A DNA stretch of 64,000 bases from Campylobacter concisus (GCF_003048375.1 NZ_CP021642.1:1806527-1870526); one strand, 5' to 3'. Numbered from the stretch's first letter, positions 9,915-20,079 are shown. Numbers and translations are program-made. The notes: generated from the letters alone by a model not told the origin.

Positions 9915-10196
9915 TTACTTGCCGATTTTCTTTTGCACTGAGCCTTTGTGACCCTTAAATGTGCGTGTTGGAGCAAATTCGCCAAGTTTATAGCCTATAT
10001 GATTTTCTGTAACATATACAGGAATAAAGCTCTTGCCATTATGAACGTTAAATGTTAGTCCAATCATTTCAGGTACAATCGTGCTACGTCTTGACCAAGT
10101 CTTGATTGGTTTGTTATCGTTTGCATTTTTTGCGGCAATAACTTTTTTCATTACATGATCATCTACGAAAGGACCTTTTTTGAGTGATCTTGCCAT
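9915..10196 (-). CDS. rpsS: 30S ribosomal protein S19
   Basis: A 93-residue protein of the 30S head that partners S13 and contacts A-site tRNA. Begins [19 protein letters not shown] and contains the GHKLGEF-like [16 protein letters not shown] segment. Eleven bases separate it from rplV. Confidence 0.98.
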   Translation of the reverse strand: MARSLKKGPFVDDHVMKKVIAAKNANDNKPIKTWSRRSTIVPEMIGLTFNVHNGKSFIPVYVTENHIGYKLGEFAPTRTFKGHKGSVQKKIGK

Positions 10197-10198
10197 CT

Positions 10199-11032
10199 CT
10201 ATTTTCCTTTCCTTCTTGAAATTATAAGCTTATCGCTAGCTTTTTTACGGCGAGTCTTAGCACCTTTAGTTGGTTTACCCCATGGAGTAACTGGGTGACG
10301 GCCTGAATTTTTCTTACCTTCACCACCGCCGTGTGGGTGATCAACTGGGTTCATAGCAGAACCACGTGTTTGTGGGCGGATACCGCGGTAGCGATTACGT
10401 CCGGCTTTACCTATAGTGATGTTAGCCCAGTCTTCGTTACCAACTACACCAATACTTGCCATACACTCAGCTAGTACTTGTCTCATCTCGCCACTTGGCA
10501 TTCTTAAGATAACATACTTCTCTTCTTTACCCATTAGCTGAGCATAACCACCAGCTGAACGAGCTATCTGAGCGCCTTTACCAGGTTTTAGCTCTACGTT
10601 ATGAACGATAGTACCAACTGGTATAAATCTTAATTTCATAGCGTTACCTGGTTTAATATCTAGTGAGCCCTCATCGATAGATGCGATAACGTCGCCAACA
10701 TTTAGGCCATTTGGTCTAATGATATAGCGTTTTTCGCCATCTTTGTAAGCTATAAGAGCGATACGGCAGTTTCTGTTTGGATCATACTCGATCGCTTCAA
10801 CTTTACCCTCTATACCAAATTTGCGACGTTTGAAGTCGATGATACGATAAAGTTTTTTTGCACCTGCTTCTTTATGTCTTGAAGTTATACGACCATTATT
10901 GTTTCTACCGCCAGTTGCAGGTAGTTTAACAAGCAAGCTTCTAACGCTTGGTTTAGCTGTTATATCTTCAGAGCTTAGTCCAGTCATATATCTACGACTA
11001 GGTGTATATGGTTTATATGATTTTATAGCCAT
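10199..11032 (-). CDS. rplB: 50S ribosomal protein L2
   Basis: A 277-residue primary 23S binder required for peptidyl transferase activity and subunit association. The N-terminal RNA-binding domain is followed by the SH3-like domain; the catalytic-region loop [14 protein letters not shown], with its conserved histidine, is intact near residues 224-237. Confidence 0.98.
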   Translation of the reverse strand: MAIKSYKPYTPSRRYMTGLSSEDITAKPSVRSLLVKLPATGGRNNNGRITSRHKEAGAKKLYRIIDFKRRKFGIEGKVEAIEYDPNRNCRIALIAYKDGEKRYIIRPNGLNVGDVIASIDEGSLDIKPGNAMKLRFIPVGTIVHNVELKPGKGAQIARSAGGYAQLMGKEEKYVILRMPSGEMRQVLAECMASIGVVGNEDWANITIGKAGRNRYRGIRPQTRGSAMNPVDHPHGGGEGKKNSGRHPVTPWGKPTKGAKTRRKKASDKLIISRRKGK

Positions 11033-11033
11033 C

Positions 11034-11315
11034 TTACGCCTCCGTATTTTCTAGGCTTACGCCTTCAGGTAACTTAACGTAGAATTTCTTTATCTCGTCA
11101 CGTTGGCCTGCTCTTCCTCTAAAACGCTTAACCTTGCCGCTAATTCTAAGTGAATTTACGCGAACAGGCGTTACTCCAAAATACTCTTGTAAAACCGCTT
11201 TTAAGCTGTTTTTTGTAACTCTTGGTGAAGTTTGGATAACAACAACGCCTTGTTCTTGAAGGCCTAGAGTTTTTTCTGTATAAATAATTGTTTTGATATC
11301 AGTTATATCCGCCAT
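11034..11315 (-). CDS. rplW: 50S ribosomal protein L23
   Basis: A 93-residue protein at the tunnel exit, the main docking site for trigger factor. [12 protein letters not shown] is the conserved N-terminal strand-helix; the loop reaching into the tunnel includes [14 protein letters not shown]. It lies between rplD and rplB with one-base gaps. Confidence 0.97.
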
Positions 11316-11316
11316 T

Positions 11317-11931
11317 TTAGCCCTCTTTTGTTATAGTTTTTAGTGCAGCTTTTTCAATGATAACCGAACTAAATGTAGAGACAAGATAAGCATTTACCTC
11401 ATTTGCATCTACTACATAGCAGTTTGCTAAATTTCTAAAAGCAAGTAGTGTTTTATCGTCTAGTAAATCTTTAACGATAAGTGCGTCTTTTACTTTTAAA
11501 TTTTTGATGATATTAGCTGCATCTTTTGTCTTTCCAGACTCGATTGAGATGCTATCTACTGCGAAAATTTTACCATCTTGTGCTTTTACTGCCAAAGCGT
11601 ACTCAAGAGCTAGTCTTTTTTGTTTTTTATTGACTTTTTGAAAATAGTTTTTCTCGTTTGTTGGACCAAATGCAACTGCACCGCCTACCCAAACGTTAGT
11701 TCTAGTTGAACCCGCTCTTGCACCACCACGTCCTTTTTGTCTCCATGGTTTTTTACCACCACCGCTTACAAAAGCACGACTTTTAGTATGAGCCGAATTT
11801 GCTCTTATACCAGCAAGGTAAGATTTTACATAAAGATATAGGTTGTGCGGATTTACTTCAGCGTAGCTTGCAGGAAGCTCTAACTCGCCTGAATTTTCAA
11901 ATTTATCGTTTAATACGTGAATTTTACTCAT
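11317..11931 (-). CDS. rplD: 50S ribosomal protein L4
   Basis: A 204-residue protein with a globular domain and a long loop (about residues 45-80, including [18 protein letters not shown]) that reaches the tunnel constriction. In E. coli L4 also represses its own S10 operon; the leader upstream of rpsJ here could serve an analogous purpose but no L4 site is recognisable. The start overlaps the rplC stop by 4 bases. Confidence 0.97.
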
Positions 11932-12506
11932 TTTACAATCCTTATTTTACCCATTGCACCATTGTGACCAGGAACGCAACCTTTTACAACTACGATGCCA
12001 TTTTGAGCGTCAAAGCTTATTAGCTCGTTTTTAACAGTAACTTTCTCATTGCCCATGTGTCCTGCCATTTTCATACCTGGTTGAACACGACCTGGCCATT
12101 CGCAGTTACCAATTGATCCGTGGCGTCTGTGGAAACGTGAGCCGTGGCTTTTTGGACCACCACCGAAACCATGTCTTTTTACCACACCTTGGTAGCCTCT
12201 ACCTTTTGAGTTAAAGCTAACTTTTAAAATTTTAGCCTCATTTAATGGTGTAAAGTCTAGGTTTCCAACTTCGCTATTAGCTACTTCAAGCGTAGCAAAT
12301 TTGTTAAATTCTGCTGTCAGATTGTATTTCTTTTGCTGACCAGCGATAGCTTTGTTGTTTGCTTTAGTGTGGGCATACGCTACGATAGCACGTTTGTTTT
12401 CGTCGATCTCACATACTTTAGCCTCAACTAGCTTAAGTAGTGTAACTGGCGTACTCTTCGTGGCAATCGTTCTACTCATGCCTATTTTTTCTACAATATA
12501 TTCCAT
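11928..12506 (-). CDS. rplC: 50S ribosomal protein L3
   Basis: A 192-residue early-assembly 50S protein whose loop approaches the peptidyl transferase centre. Family motifs [17 protein letters not shown] and [21 protein letters not shown] are present; the latter carries the loop where oxazolidinone and tiamulin resistance mutations arise elsewhere. Length is slightly short (about 205 in E. coli), normal for the phylum. Confidence 0.98.
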   Translation of the reverse strand: MEYIVEKIGMSRTIATKSTPVTLLKLVEAKVCEIDENKRAIVAYAHTKANNKAIAGQQKKYNLTAEFNKFATLEVANSEVGNLDFTPLNEAKILKVSFNSKGRGYQGVVKRHGFGGGPKSHGSRFHRRHGSIGNCEWPGRVQPGMKMAGHMGNEKVTVKNELISFDAQNGIVVVKGCVPGHNGAMGKIRIVK

Positions 12507-12526
12507 ACTCTTATCCTTTTGTCCGC

Positions 12527-12835
12527 TTATTTCATCGCACGAACTTCGACATTAACTTCTGGAGCTAGGTCGAGTTTTGTTAGGCTATCTACAGTTTCTG
12601 GAGTAGCAGCTACGATGTCAAGCATACGAGCGTGTATTCTCATCTCAAACTGCTCACGTGAGTCTTTGTTGATGTGTGGAGATTTTAAGACTGTATAGCG
12701 TTTGATCTTTGTAGGCATTGGTACCGGGCCACGAACGTCGGCACCTGTTCGTTTGACAGCTTCTACGATTGCTGCAACAGTACGGTCTAGAACTCTATGG
12801 TCGTAAGCTTTTAGCTTTAACCTGATTCTTTCCAT
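12527..12835 (-). CDS. rpsJ: 30S ribosomal protein S10
   Basis: A 102-residue 30S-head protein that in other bacteria also joins NusB in antitermination complexes. The start is the ATG at 12835 ([17 protein letters not shown]), preceded by AAAGGAAA; an in-frame upstream extension has no family similarity. Motifs [19 protein letters not shown] and [13 protein letters not shown] are diagnostic. It is the first gene of the S10-spc-alpha run. Confidence 0.98.
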   Translation of the reverse strand: MERIRLKLKAYDHRVLDRTVAAIVEAVKRTGADVRGPVPMPTKIKRYTVLKSPHINKDSREQFEMRIHARMLDIVAATPETVDSLTKLDLAPEVNVEVRAMK

Positions 12836-12950
12836 GTGTTTTCCTTTAAAAAGAACTTGTCGCAAACTCGCGACCTCTTTACATCAAAATAACCCGCATA
12901 GGATCAAGCGATCGTACGAGCAAGACATAGGTCTTTCGTAAAGAGATAGG
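12836..12950 (-). promoter_or_regulatory. Candidate structured leader of the S10 operon
   Basis: The region between the promoter and rpsJ is GC-richer than its surroundings. It contains complementary segments CTCTTTAC (12938-12945 on the minus strand) and GTAAAGAG (12875-12882) that could pair over about 55 bases, plus a TCGC/GCGA hairpin near 12860-12875. This is consistent with an autoregulatory r-protein leader, but no described leader class was recognised. Confidence 0.4.
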
Positions 12951-12951
12951 G

Positions 12952-12982
12952 ATTTTACAAAAAAGCTATTATAGTTGTCAAG
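12952..12982 (-). promoter_or_regulatory. Promoter region of the S10 operon
   Basis: On the minus strand there is a perfect TATAAT (12969-12974) and, just downstream, TTTTTTG followed by TAAAAT (12952-12957). A TTGACA box (12977-12982) lies 19 bases from the latter. T-rich extended -10 elements are typical of Campylobacter sigma-70 promoters, so either -10 could drive the operon. Confidence 0.6.
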
Positions 12983-13098
12983 AAAAACGCTATTTTTTGT
13001 TGAATTTTGATTAATTATTTCCTTTTAATAAGGAAAGTATCTAAGTTAGCCATAGATAAATTTTAGATTTTTTATATATTAGTTTGAGCTTTTAAAGA

Positions 13099-13140
13099 AG
13101 TAAAAATTTATCCTAGTTAGTTTTCGACTAGGATAAATTT
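13099..13140 (-). terminator. Rho-independent terminator of the lipoprotein gene at 13167
   Basis: A 14-bp inverted repeat (13104-13117 with 13127-13140) around a 9-base loop. Read on the minus strand, the stem is followed by TTTTTAC. It lies just downstream of the minus-strand lipoprotein gene, separating it from the S10 promoter. Confidence 0.75.
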
Positions 13141-13166
13141 TGATTATTTTAAAATTAGAATATTTT

Positions 13167-13793
13167 TTACTTTTTATGATTTTTTATATATTCTTGATAT
13201 CCCTTAAAATCATAAACAAATCTTTTTATCTCTTGTCCAGTTGTGTAGTCTTTGTAGATTGATTCGTAAGAGTCCCCAACTTCCATAAGCTCTACAATTC
13301 TCTCATTACTATAAAGTGCTTGTTGTATAGCAGCTTCAGTTGTATTAATAAACTCAGTATCTTTATTTAATCCTCCCCCTTCATAATTTTTTCTCATTAA
13401 TTGTGGGGTTAGTTCTATTACTTTTATAATTTTTTTATTTGGGATATCACAATATGGGGTATGAAATACCATTCCTAAATCTCTAATATATAGCTCATAG
13501 AGTGGAGGATGCTTTGCAAAAGTTTGATCATTGTCCATTATGCTATATTCACCGCGAGGTCCTATTTGTACTTGTCCTTCATATTTTGGTGAATTGTAAT
13601 ATGTTACAGCAAGTCTTCTTGCGTTTTTAAATTTTTCTTTTGCAGTTGCATCTACAACCAAGCACCAAAGGTTTAGATCTTGTTCCTTTGCCATTTTTAA
13701 TGACAGTTCTTTACTTGGTGGTAAAGTCAAGCTACAACCAGTAAAAGACAATGCCATTACGCCTAAGATAGCTAATTTATACATTTTTTTCAT
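13167..13793 (-). CDS. Putative lipoprotein of unknown function
   Basis: A 208-residue protein with an N-terminal signal sequence and lipobox LSFTGC (cysteine at about residue 20), so it is probably lipid-anchored in the cell envelope. The mature part is soluble and mixed alpha/beta, with no family I recognise. The start is supported by AAAGGAG directly upstream of the ATG at 13793. It has its own terminator and is divergent from the ATPase gene on the other side, so it is probably monocistronic. Confidence 0.8.
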   Translation of the reverse strand: MKKMYKLAILGVMALSFTGCSLTLPPSKELSLKMAKEQDLNLWCLVVDATAKEKFKNARRLAVTYYNSPKYEGQVQIGPRGEYSIMDNDQTFAKHPPLYELYIRDLGMVFHTPYCDIPNKKIIKVIELTPQLMRKNYEGGGLNKDTEFINTTEAAIQQALYSNERIVELMEVGDSYESIYKDYTTGQEIKRFVYDFKGYQEYIKNHKK

Positions 13794-13933
13794 CTCATCT
13801 CCTTTAAGTAATGTTGCTTGTATATAAACGTCAGTCTATATACATTTGGAATTTAAAGCATTCTACGTATATTGCACTTAAGTATTTATTAAAAAAATTT
13901 AAAGCAATATTTTCCTTTTTAAAAGGAAGTGGC

Positions 13934-13939
13934 TATAAT
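13934..13939 (+). promoter_or_regulatory. -10 box (TATAAT) for the ATPase gene
   Basis: A perfect TATAAT followed within about 12 bases by AAAAAGG and a TTG codon at 13964. It lies inside the long reading frame that begins at 13811, which argues that translation starts at 13964 and not at the first ATG. Confidence 0.5.
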
Positions 13940-13963
13940 TTCAAAAAGCCAAAAAGGTCAAAT

Positions 13964-15058
13964 TTGAAAAGTTTAGAAACGCTCTATCAAGCACCCATTA
14001 AAAATGCTAAATTTATCCCTAGAAAATATGAGATCATCTCGCCAAAGACGATTATCATTGGCGCTATATCAAGTGGCAAAACAGCCCTTGTTTATGAGTT
14101 TTTGAGCCATTATAAAAGCGAGGAGAGGCTTTATATAAATTTAGACGATATAAGGATAGATAGAGCCTCGCTTTTAGCAAATTTAAAAGAGTTTTTAGAA
14201 AAAAATGCCCAGATAAAAGTGCTCGCGGTTGAAAATTTACAAGCCGCTGATCTTATAAATTTAGACTTTCTAAAGGATGCTGCACTTGAGAATATCATCA
14301 TTACAAGCAAGGAATTTTCACTCTCGCTTGATGGCTTTGCACGCATAAATTTAAACTATCTCGACTACGAGGAATTTATACTATTTTTTAAGAAAAATTT
14401 AGACCAAGACCTGCTTTTTAGCTACTTTTTGGCCCATGGCAACGAGATAGCAAGCGCCTTTTTGGACTCCAGCGAGGTCACAGCCCACTTGCAGCAGCTC
14501 TTAAGAGCAAATTTAAACGAGCAAAACATCGCTATCTTAAAAGAGTGCGCGACAAAGTGCCACGATACGATAAGTGCCTTTGGGATTTATAAAAACCTAA
14601 AAGAGCAGATGAAAATTTCAAAAGATAGTGTTTATAGCGCGATAAATTTGCTAAATGAGAGTGGATACGTTGAGTTTGTGCCAAATTTAGATGAGAGTAG
14701 CACGAGCAAGAAAATTTACTTTACAAATTTCGCACTTCGTAATGCTTTATGTCTAAAAAAGGACTTTTTGGCTGTCTTTGCAAATGTCGTTTTTTGCGAG
14801 CTGCTTAAGTTTAAAGATGAAATTTACTACACAAAAGAGATCGATTTTTTCCTTGCCAAAAAGAAGCTTGCGATCATCTGCGTGCCATTTTCTGCGCCTG
14901 AGATCGTCTTTTTAAAATTTAAAAAACTCCACGCAAGTCTAAAAGAGCTAGGCGTTAGCAAACTTCAAATCATCAGTGTCGCAAACCAAGCCGAGCAAAG
15001 CATCGAGGGGATAAAGTGCGAGATCTTGCCATTTTCTAGGTGGAGCCTAGGTTTATAA
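13964..15058 (+). CDS. P-loop ATPase (AAA-like, archaeal-ATPase/DUF4143-type architecture)
   Basis: The frame is open from an ATG at 13811, but that ATG has no ribosome binding site and a TATAAT lies downstream of it. The TTG at 13964, with AAAAAGG before it, gives a 364-residue protein starting at the KSLETLYQAP segment. The P-loop GAISSGKTAL is near the N-terminus, VLAVENLQAAD could be Walker B, and IIITSKEFSLSL a sensor strand. The C-terminal half has a winged-helix-like segment (SVYSAINLLNESGYVEFV) and an alpha/beta region, as in the ATPases that often lack a known substrate. Its function is unknown. Confidence 0.7.
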   Translation: MKSLETLYQAPIKNAKFIPRKYEIISPKTIIIGAISSGKTALVYEFLSHYKSEERLYINLDDIRIDRASLLANLKEFLEKNAQIKVLAVENLQAADLINLDFLKDAALENIIITSKEFSLSLDGFARINLNYLDYEEFILFFKKNLDQDLLFSYFLAHGNEIASAFLDSSEVTAHLQQLLRANLNEQNIAILKECATKCHDTISAFGIYKNLKEQMKISKDSVYSAINLLNESGYVEFVPNLDESSTSKKIYFTNFALRNALCLKKDFLAVFANVVFCELLKFKDEIYYTKEIDFFLAKKKLAIICVPFSAPEIVFLKFKKLHASLKELGVSKLQIISVANQAEQSIEGIKCEILPFSRWSLGL

Positions 15059-15109
15059 ATTTAAACTCTTTGTTTGATTATCATTTTAAAAGTCTAGAGA
15101 TAAAATAGT

Positions 15110-15115
15110 TATAAT
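15110..15115 (+). promoter_or_regulatory. -10 box (TATAAT) for the secreted-protein/rnhB pair
   Basis: A perfect TATAAT 24 bases upstream of the ATG at 15139, followed by AAAGGA as the ribosome binding site. It probably drives the DUF3298-like gene and the coupled rnhB. Confidence 0.5.
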
Positions 15116-15138
15116 CAAAAAAACTATAAAGGACGGAC

Positions 15139-15993
15139 ATGAGAGCATTTTTTGGGATCTTATTCATCGCTGCAAGCCTTTTTGGCTATGAGATAAACCA
15201 CGAAAACTGGGCTAAATTTTATAAATTTAGTGGCGATGCAAATGGTGTGAAATTTGAAGTTTATATGAACTATTTTAAAGATGAATTTGAAAATTTCAAA
15301 CAAACCAAGAGCTTTAAGGTCCCGCCTAAGATAAGCGGCCACATCTTTTTTGACGGCGCAAAATACGACTATGAAAAGGGCTCTTTTGAGCAAAATGGCA
15401 GTGAAATTTCTTCATTAAATGCAGTCTCAGACAAGATAAATTTAGACGTTAAAAACGAAAACGGCGAGCTAAAAGGCAAGATAATCGTCAAAAACAAGGC
15501 CTACAACGCCACCGTAAAAGAAGAAAAAGAGTATGAGATCCTAAATATCGGCATCCAAATGACCGAGGCAAACGGCACAAGATACGAAGCGATCACTAAC
15601 GACATCTTTGCTAAAGACTCAGCCAAAAAGTATAAAAACAAGCTTCTTGCAGAGTTTTACGACCTAAAAAGCGAGCGCAAACAATGGCCAAATAGCCAGT
15701 ATGAGAGCCTAAAAGAGATCTACTACATCAACGACAAAATAAAGAGCGTTTGCACCTATAAAAATGAAAAGACAAACTGCGAGGTAATCTCGCTTGCGAC
15801 GAACAAAAAGCTAAAACTAAAGCAAATTTTTAAAGATATGAATAACGAACATCTAAAAGCAGTCCTCGCAACCGCTGGCGTGAGCGATAACTTCGTGCTT
15901 TCGCCGCTTGGGCTTACATTTTTAAACGAAGAGCAGATCAGCGTGCCACTTGAGGAGCTAAGACCTTACTTTAGCGATGAAGTCGGGCTGTAA
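15139..15993 (+). CDS. Exported protein with DUF3298/RsiV-like C-terminus
   Basis: A 284-residue protein with a signal peptide ([17 protein letters not shown]), so it is exported to the periplasm. The C-terminal 60 residues resemble DUF3298: a [15 protein letters not shown] strand and the closing [13 protein letters not shown]. Proteins with this module bind peptidoglycan fragments or lysozyme in some bacteria; here the binding partner is unknown. The stop codon overlaps the rnhB start (TAATG), so the two genes are translationally coupled. Confidence 0.7.
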   Translation: MRAFFGILFIAASLFGYEINHENWAKFYKFSGDANGVKFEVYMNYFKDEFENFKQTKSFKVPPKISGHIFFDGAKYDYEKGSFEQNGSEISSLNAVSDKINLDVKNENGELKGKIIVKNKAYNATVKEEKEYEILNIGIQMTEANGTRYEAITNDIFAKDSAKKYKNKLLAEFYDLKSERKQWPNSQYESLKEIYYINDKIKSVCTYKNEKTNCEVISLATNKKLKLKQIFKDMNNEHLKAVLATAGVSDNFVLSPLGLTFLNEEQISVPLEELRPYFSDEVGL

Positions 15994-16547
15994 TGGCTAA
16001 AATTTGTGGTATCGACGAGGCTGGACGTGGGGCGCTGGCTGGGCCACTAAGCGTGGCTGCTTGCGTGCTAAATAGCGAAATTTCTGGTCTAAACGACTCC
16101 AAAAAACTAACCGCAAAAAGGCGCGAGGAGCTCTTTAAAGAGATCACAAAAAGCTCAAATTTCCTCATCGCCTACTTCTCAAACGCCCAGATAGACGAGC
16201 TTGGGCTAAGTGAGTGCCTAAGGCGTGCGCTCAAACTTTTCAAGGCGCATTTTGAGAGCTTTGAGATTATTTACGATGGAAATTTAGACTACGGCGTTGG
16301 CATCACGACGATGATAAAGGCTGACGGCAAGGTCGCTGGGGTAAGCGCTGCTAGCATATTAGCAAAAGTAAGCCGTGACCGCTTGATGAACGGCTGGGAT
16401 AAATTTTATCCAGCATACGGCTTTGCAGGGCACAAGGGATATGGCACAAAGTCGCACCTAGATGCGATAGCTAAATTTGGCTACTCAGACTTTCATAGAA
16501 AAAGCTTTGTCATAAAGCCAAAACTCACGCAGGGTTCGCTATTTTAG
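15993..16547 (+). CDS. rnhB: Ribonuclease HII
   Basis: A 184-residue enzyme that cleaves RNA in RNA-DNA hybrids and removes misincorporated ribonucleotides. The catalytic DEDD set is visible: D8-E9 in CGIDEAGRG, an aspartate in [10 protein letters not shown] and another in KVSRDRL. The start overlaps the upstream stop. Its last 9 bases overlap the convergent DUF4153 gene, so there is no room for a separate terminator between them. Confidence 0.97.
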   Translation: MAKICGIDEAGRGALAGPLSVAACVLNSEISGLNDSKKLTAKRREELFKEITKSSNFLIAYFSNAQIDELGLSECLRRALKLFKAHFESFEIIYDGNLDYGVGITTMIKADGKVAGVSAASILAKVSRDRLMNGWDKFYPAYGFAGHKGYGTKSHLDAIAKFGYSDFHRKSFVIKPKLTQGSLF

Positions 16548-18116
16548 CTGCGCATCCTCCATATAAAAAAGCACGCTTGCGTCGTAAAATTTATAAACTC
16601 CGTTTTCTTGCACGATTTCCATAGAGCGCAGAACAAAGACCCTTTTGCCTACTTCAAGGATCAAAAGCTGCTCTTTTAGCTGCTCAAATACCTCAGCGCC
16701 AAAGTCGCCGTCTGGCTTTAAATTTAAACTTGCAAGCGCCTTTTCTAGGTGCTTTTGCATATCTATACTAACTCTTTCATTATCTAGCTGTATAACAAGA
16801 TCATCGCCATTTGTGCTGCTTGAGACTACGCTTTTTATGGTCGCCTCTTTGACGTTTATACCGATATTGCCTGAGTTAATGCTAAATACCTGCCACTTTT
16901 TCTCCGAGATACTCTCTAAATTTGATATAAATTTTTTATTCTCTAGCGCAAATTTATCGCCGTTTTCTACGAGATAGTCAAATTTATCTTGCAAAAAGTA
17001 GAGCTTCTCTTCGCCGATCTTGCCCACATCGCCACTTAGCGTGCCATCGCTACCAAGCAAATGTAGCGCCTTTAGCTCTCTTAGCAAAAGCTCTTTTTGA
17101 GAATTTATGGTAAGCAGCTTCGTATCAAGGACAAAATGGGTGAAAAATATGCCAAATATCATCAAAAATGCTAGAAATTTATAAGGGAAATTTCTAAAAA
17201 ATATCATCACAAAATAGCTCAAATTTGCAAATATCACGCAGGCGATGAGATATATCCTAGGCTCGCTTAGGCCGTACTCGCCGACTCTGTGCATGACTCC
17301 CCACCAAAGCAAAACGCTAGGCAAGATGACAAAAAGTGGCAAGAGCTTAAAAATTTGATCATAAATTTGGCTTTTGATGAGTAAATTTAGCCCTCTTAAA
17401 ACAAAGCCAGCGATCAAGCAGGCAAGCACGATGTAGGCCACTCCGCCGCGTGGCAGCTCAAATAAAACAAGCCTATAAATGCAGTATAAATTTAGTAACG
17501 CCACATAGATGATGAGCAGGGGATTTAGGATGAAATTTATGGCGATCTTGATGAAATTTAAGAGCCTATACTCGCTAAATTTGCTCTCAAAAAAGATAAA
17601 TAGACAAGGCAGTCCAAAAGAGACCAGTGTCAGATAAAGCCTTTGCGTCCTGTGGCTGGTTAATAGCTCCAGCCCAAAAAGGTAGTTAAGCCCTGCGAAA
17701 ACAGCCAAAATGCCAAGAAAAAATAGATGAAAAATGGCAAATGAGATGAGTAAATTTAAAAGTCTTGCTAGGCTCTGGCTTATAAATTTCTCATTATCTT
17801 TGGCAAAATTTAAAGAGAATAAAAGCACAAAAGCCATGAGATAAAGTGTCACAAGATCGCTGGCATGGCCGCTTAGCTTAAGGCCAAAAAAGTAAAGGCT
17901 AGCTCCAAATATCAAAAAGTATAAAGGGAGTAAAATTTGCCTTTTATTTAGATAGATAGCGACCAAAAGTAGCGGCTCAAGCAGCCAAAATCCTCTGTAA
18001 TCCTCAATGATCTGACTTGAACTAAGAAAAATAGTAGGCAGACTAAACGCCAAAATGGTAAGAAGCAAAATTTTTTTATCAGCAAATGCAGCTTTTAGCT
18101 CGGTGATGATCTGCAA
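16539..18116 (-). CDS. DUF4153-family integral membrane protein
   Basis: A 525-residue protein with about 11-12 hydrophobic helices in the first 330 residues, then a soluble C-terminal domain of about 190 residues. The loop [16 protein letters not shown] is the conserved DUF4153 segment. The start is a TTG at 18116 preceded by AAGGACG. Its function is unknown; the family is membrane-embedded in the inner membrane. It is convergent with rnhB and lies downstream of the double hairpin that follows frr. Confidence 0.75.
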   Translation of the reverse strand: MQIITELKAAFADKKILLLTILAFSLPTIFLSSSQIIEDYRGFWLLEPLLLVAIYLNKRQILLPLYFLIFGASLYFFGLKLSGHASDLVTLYLMAFVLLFSLNFAKDNEKFISQSLARLLNLLISFAIFHLFFLGILAVFAGLNYLFGLELLTSHRTQRLYLTLVSFGLPCLFIFFESKFSEYRLLNFIKIAINFILNPLLIIYVALLNLYCIYRLVLFELPRGGVAYIVLACLIAGFVLRGLNLLIKSQIYDQIFKLLPLFVILPSVLLWWGVMHRVGEYGLSEPRIYLIACVIFANLSYFVMIFFRNFPYKFLAFLMIFGIFFTHFVLDTKLLTINSQKELLLRELKALHLLGSDGTLSGDVGKIGEEKLYFLQDKFDYLVENGDKFALENKKFISNLESISEKKWQVFSINSGNIGINVKEATIKSVVSSSTNGDDLVIQLDNERVSIDMQKHLEKALASLNLKPDGDFGAEVFEQLKEQLLILEVGKRVFVLRSMEIVQENGVYKFYDASVLFYMEDAQLK

Positions 18117-18139
18117 GGTCGTCCTTTAAAGGATGAAAT

Positions 18140-18201
18140 TTAGCCACATTACGTGGCTAAAAGTGGGGGTTTAGAAATTTGCAAGGGGGGCAAATTTCTA
18201 A
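18140..18201 (-). terminator. Two hairpins downstream of frr
   Basis: A perfect 12-bp stem (18171-18182 with 18190-18201) enclosing a seven-base loop AAGGGGG, followed by an 8-bp stem TTAGCCAC/GTGGCTAA (18140-18160). Neither has a good U-tract on the minus strand, so they could terminate frr transcripts weakly or protect the message 3' end. Confidence 0.5.
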
Positions 18202-18207
18202 TTAAAT

Positions 18208-18765
18208 TTAGATTTTTAAAAGCTCGGCTTCTTTCTCTTTTACAAGAGTGTCGATCTTTGCGGTGTAGGTGTCAGTTATCTTTTGAACCTCATCTTGACC
18301 CTTTTTGCTCTCGTCTTCTGTTATAGCTTTGTCTTTTTCAAGCTTTTTGACCTCGTCGTTTGCATCTTTTCTCACGTTTCTTATACTAACTTTTGCCTTT
18401 TCGCCCATAGCTTTTGCATGTTTTGCGTTTTCTTGGCGTTGCTCGACGGTCATCGGTGGGAAAAATAGTTTAACACTCTCGCCGTCGCTGTTTGGATTGA
18501 CGCCGATATTTGCAGCTTGGATAGCTGATGAGATCGCTTTTATCATGCTCTTTTCCCAAGGTGTGATAGCGATAGTCGAAGCGTCGCTCGTAAGCACGGT
18601 GGCTACTTGGTTAAGCGGAGTTGGCGAGCCATAATAATCAACCATAACGTTATCTAGGATGTTGATATTTACCTTGCCAGTTCTAAGCGTTGTAAAATCG
18701 CGCTTTAGTGAAGCGATCGCCTTTTCGCAACCCTCTTTTTGGGTATCGTAAATTTTATTTAGCAT
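18208..18765 (-). CDS. frr: Ribosome recycling factor
   Basis: A 185-residue protein that with EF-G splits post-termination ribosomes. The tRNA-like shape consists of a three-helix domain and a small beta domain; signatures are the N-terminal [12 protein letters not shown] region, [14 protein letters not shown] and [19 protein letters not shown]. It overlaps the deacetylase gene by 11 bases and ends at the double hairpin. Confidence 0.98.
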   Translation of the reverse strand: MLNKIYDTQKEGCEKAIASLKRDFTTLRTGKVNINILDNVMVDYYGSPTPLNQVATVLTSDASTIAITPWEKSMIKAISSAIQAANIGVNPNSDGESVKLFFPPMTVEQRQENAKHAKAMGEKAKVSIRNVRKDANDEVKKLEKDKAITEDESKKGQDEVQKITDTYTAKIDTLVKEKEAELLKI

Positions 18766-19714
18766 TGGTGTCCTTTATTAGAAGTTTTGTGCTTCTGTGA
18801 TGATCTACTTTTAGCGACATTAACACTTTACGTTTATCAAGTGGTGGGTTAAATTTACACTCAAAAACGCCATTTGTCATAGGTACTTTTCTAAAGCCAT
18901 CAAAGCCAGTCATGAAAAAACTGCCCTCACTTGCGTTAGTGTCGGTCTTGATGATGAGCTTGTCGATCGCATTGTTTTGCGGATAGCCCTCTGGAAATAT
19001 CCACTCGGCGTTTAAAAATTTGCTATTAAAAGTTAGTGCTATCTTTGTGCCATTCATCACTGGCGTTCTGTAAAGATCATAAACGTCGCTTTTATCTGAA
19101 ACTGCGCCTGAGTTTTGATTTAAAAGTGCTAAAAAGCCAAATTCTTTTGCCAAAGAGACGACCCTACTATCGATCTCGCCGTAAGGGACTGCAAAGTATT
19201 TTGGCTTATAGCCCATGTGCTTTTCAAAGGTCTCAACGCCCTTTTGAAAGTCCTCTCTCAAGGCCTCATCACTAAGTCTAGTCATCCTTGGATGAGCGTA
19301 TGAGTGGTAGCCGATCTCGCCGTAAGCTTCTAGCTCTTTGATCTGATCAAAGTCTAGATAATCACCATATTTGTTCGCGCTTGCCTCTACATAGACCATC
19401 AAAGCAAATGGGTAGTTATACTCTTTAAAAAGCTCAAGAGCGTTATTGTAAAAGCTTTTGTATCCATCATCAACGGTGATAACGATCCAATTATCAGGGA
19501 TCGGCTCACCAGCATTTACCGCATCGACAAGCCTTGATAGCTTGACAACTTCGTAGCCGTTATTTTTGAAGTATTCAAACTGAGCTCTTAAATTTTGAAT
19601 AGAAATATCTGTGCTAACGTGCCTTGGATCGTCAAAGCGGTGATAAACTAGGATGTGAGCGTCTGCCAAAGCAAACGTTAGCGTCAAAAGTGACGCTAAA
19701 AACGTTTTTATCAT
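18755..19714 (-). CDS. Exported polysaccharide deacetylase (NodB homology)
   Basis: A 319-residue protein with a signal peptide (about residues 1-18) and a carbohydrate esterase family 4 domain. Motif 1 is TVDDGY (metal-binding and catalytic aspartates), motif 2 the histidines of [10 protein letters not shown], and YFAVPYGE is the motif-3 region. It probably removes N-acetyl groups from a cell-envelope polysaccharide, the substrate being unclear. A C-terminal beta-rich domain of about 80 residues follows. The start is 3 bases after the secG stop; it may form an operon with secG and frr. Confidence 0.85.
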   Translation of the reverse strand: MIKTFLASLLTLTFALADAHILVYHRFDDPRHVSTDISIQNLRAQFEYFKNNGYEVVKLSRLVDAVNAGEPIPDNWIVITVDDGYKSFYNNALELFKEYNYPFALMVYVEASANKYGDYLDFDQIKELEAYGEIGYHSYAHPRMTRLSDEALREDFQKGVETFEKHMGYKPKYFAVPYGEIDSRVVSLAKEFGFLALLNQNSGAVSDKSDVYDLYRTPVMNGTKIALTFNSKFLNAEWIFPEGYPQNNAIDKLIIKTDTNASEGSFFMTGFDGFRKVPMTNGVFECKFNPPLDKRKVLMSLKVDHHRSTKLLIKDTNAK

Positions 19715-19716
19715 TG

Positions 19717-20046
19717 TTATTTTGCTGGGTTTTGTGGTGCGCTAGGAGCTGCTGGCACGTCGTTTGATTTTGGTACGACTAGAGATTTGCTATCGACGCT
19801 ATCAACGATAGAGCGTTTTAGATCTTTGTTGTAAAAATATCCAAGCGCAAGTGTGTTTAGGATAAACAAAACGCCTACCACAAAGGTAAATTTAGCTAAA
19901 AATCCAGCTGGTCCTTTTGCTCCAAAAAGGCTCTCGTTGCTTCCACTGTATGCTCCAAGACCGATAGATGAGCTCTTTTGGAGTAAAACTGCGATCGTGA
20001 TAACGACAGCTAGAACAAATTGCAAGATTAAAAATATTAAACTCAC
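19717..20046 (-). CDS. secG: Preprotein translocase subunit SecG
   Basis: A 109-residue protein with two membrane helices (about residues 1-20 and 50-70) and a cytoplasmic proline/serine-rich tail. The GLGAYSGSNESLFGAKGPAG loop between the helices is the family hallmark. I set the start at the GTG at 20046, preceded by AAAGGA; an upstream in-frame ATG would add 14 basic residues and lacks a good ribosome binding site. It assists SecYE in protein export. Confidence 0.93.
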   Translation of the reverse strand: MSLIFLILQFVLAVVITIAVLLQKSSSIGLGAYSGSNESLFGAKGPAGFLAKFTFVVGVLFILNTLALGYFYNKDLKRSIVDSVDSKSLVVPKSNDVPAAPSAPQNPAK

Positions 20047-20079
20047 GAAATTTCCTTTAAATTTTTTAAATAGTTTGCG

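Noticed and set aside
13811-13963. N-terminal membrane anchor of the ATPase
   Set aside because: The hydrophobic/basic stretch lies upstream of a promoter and a better start codon, so it is probably not translated.
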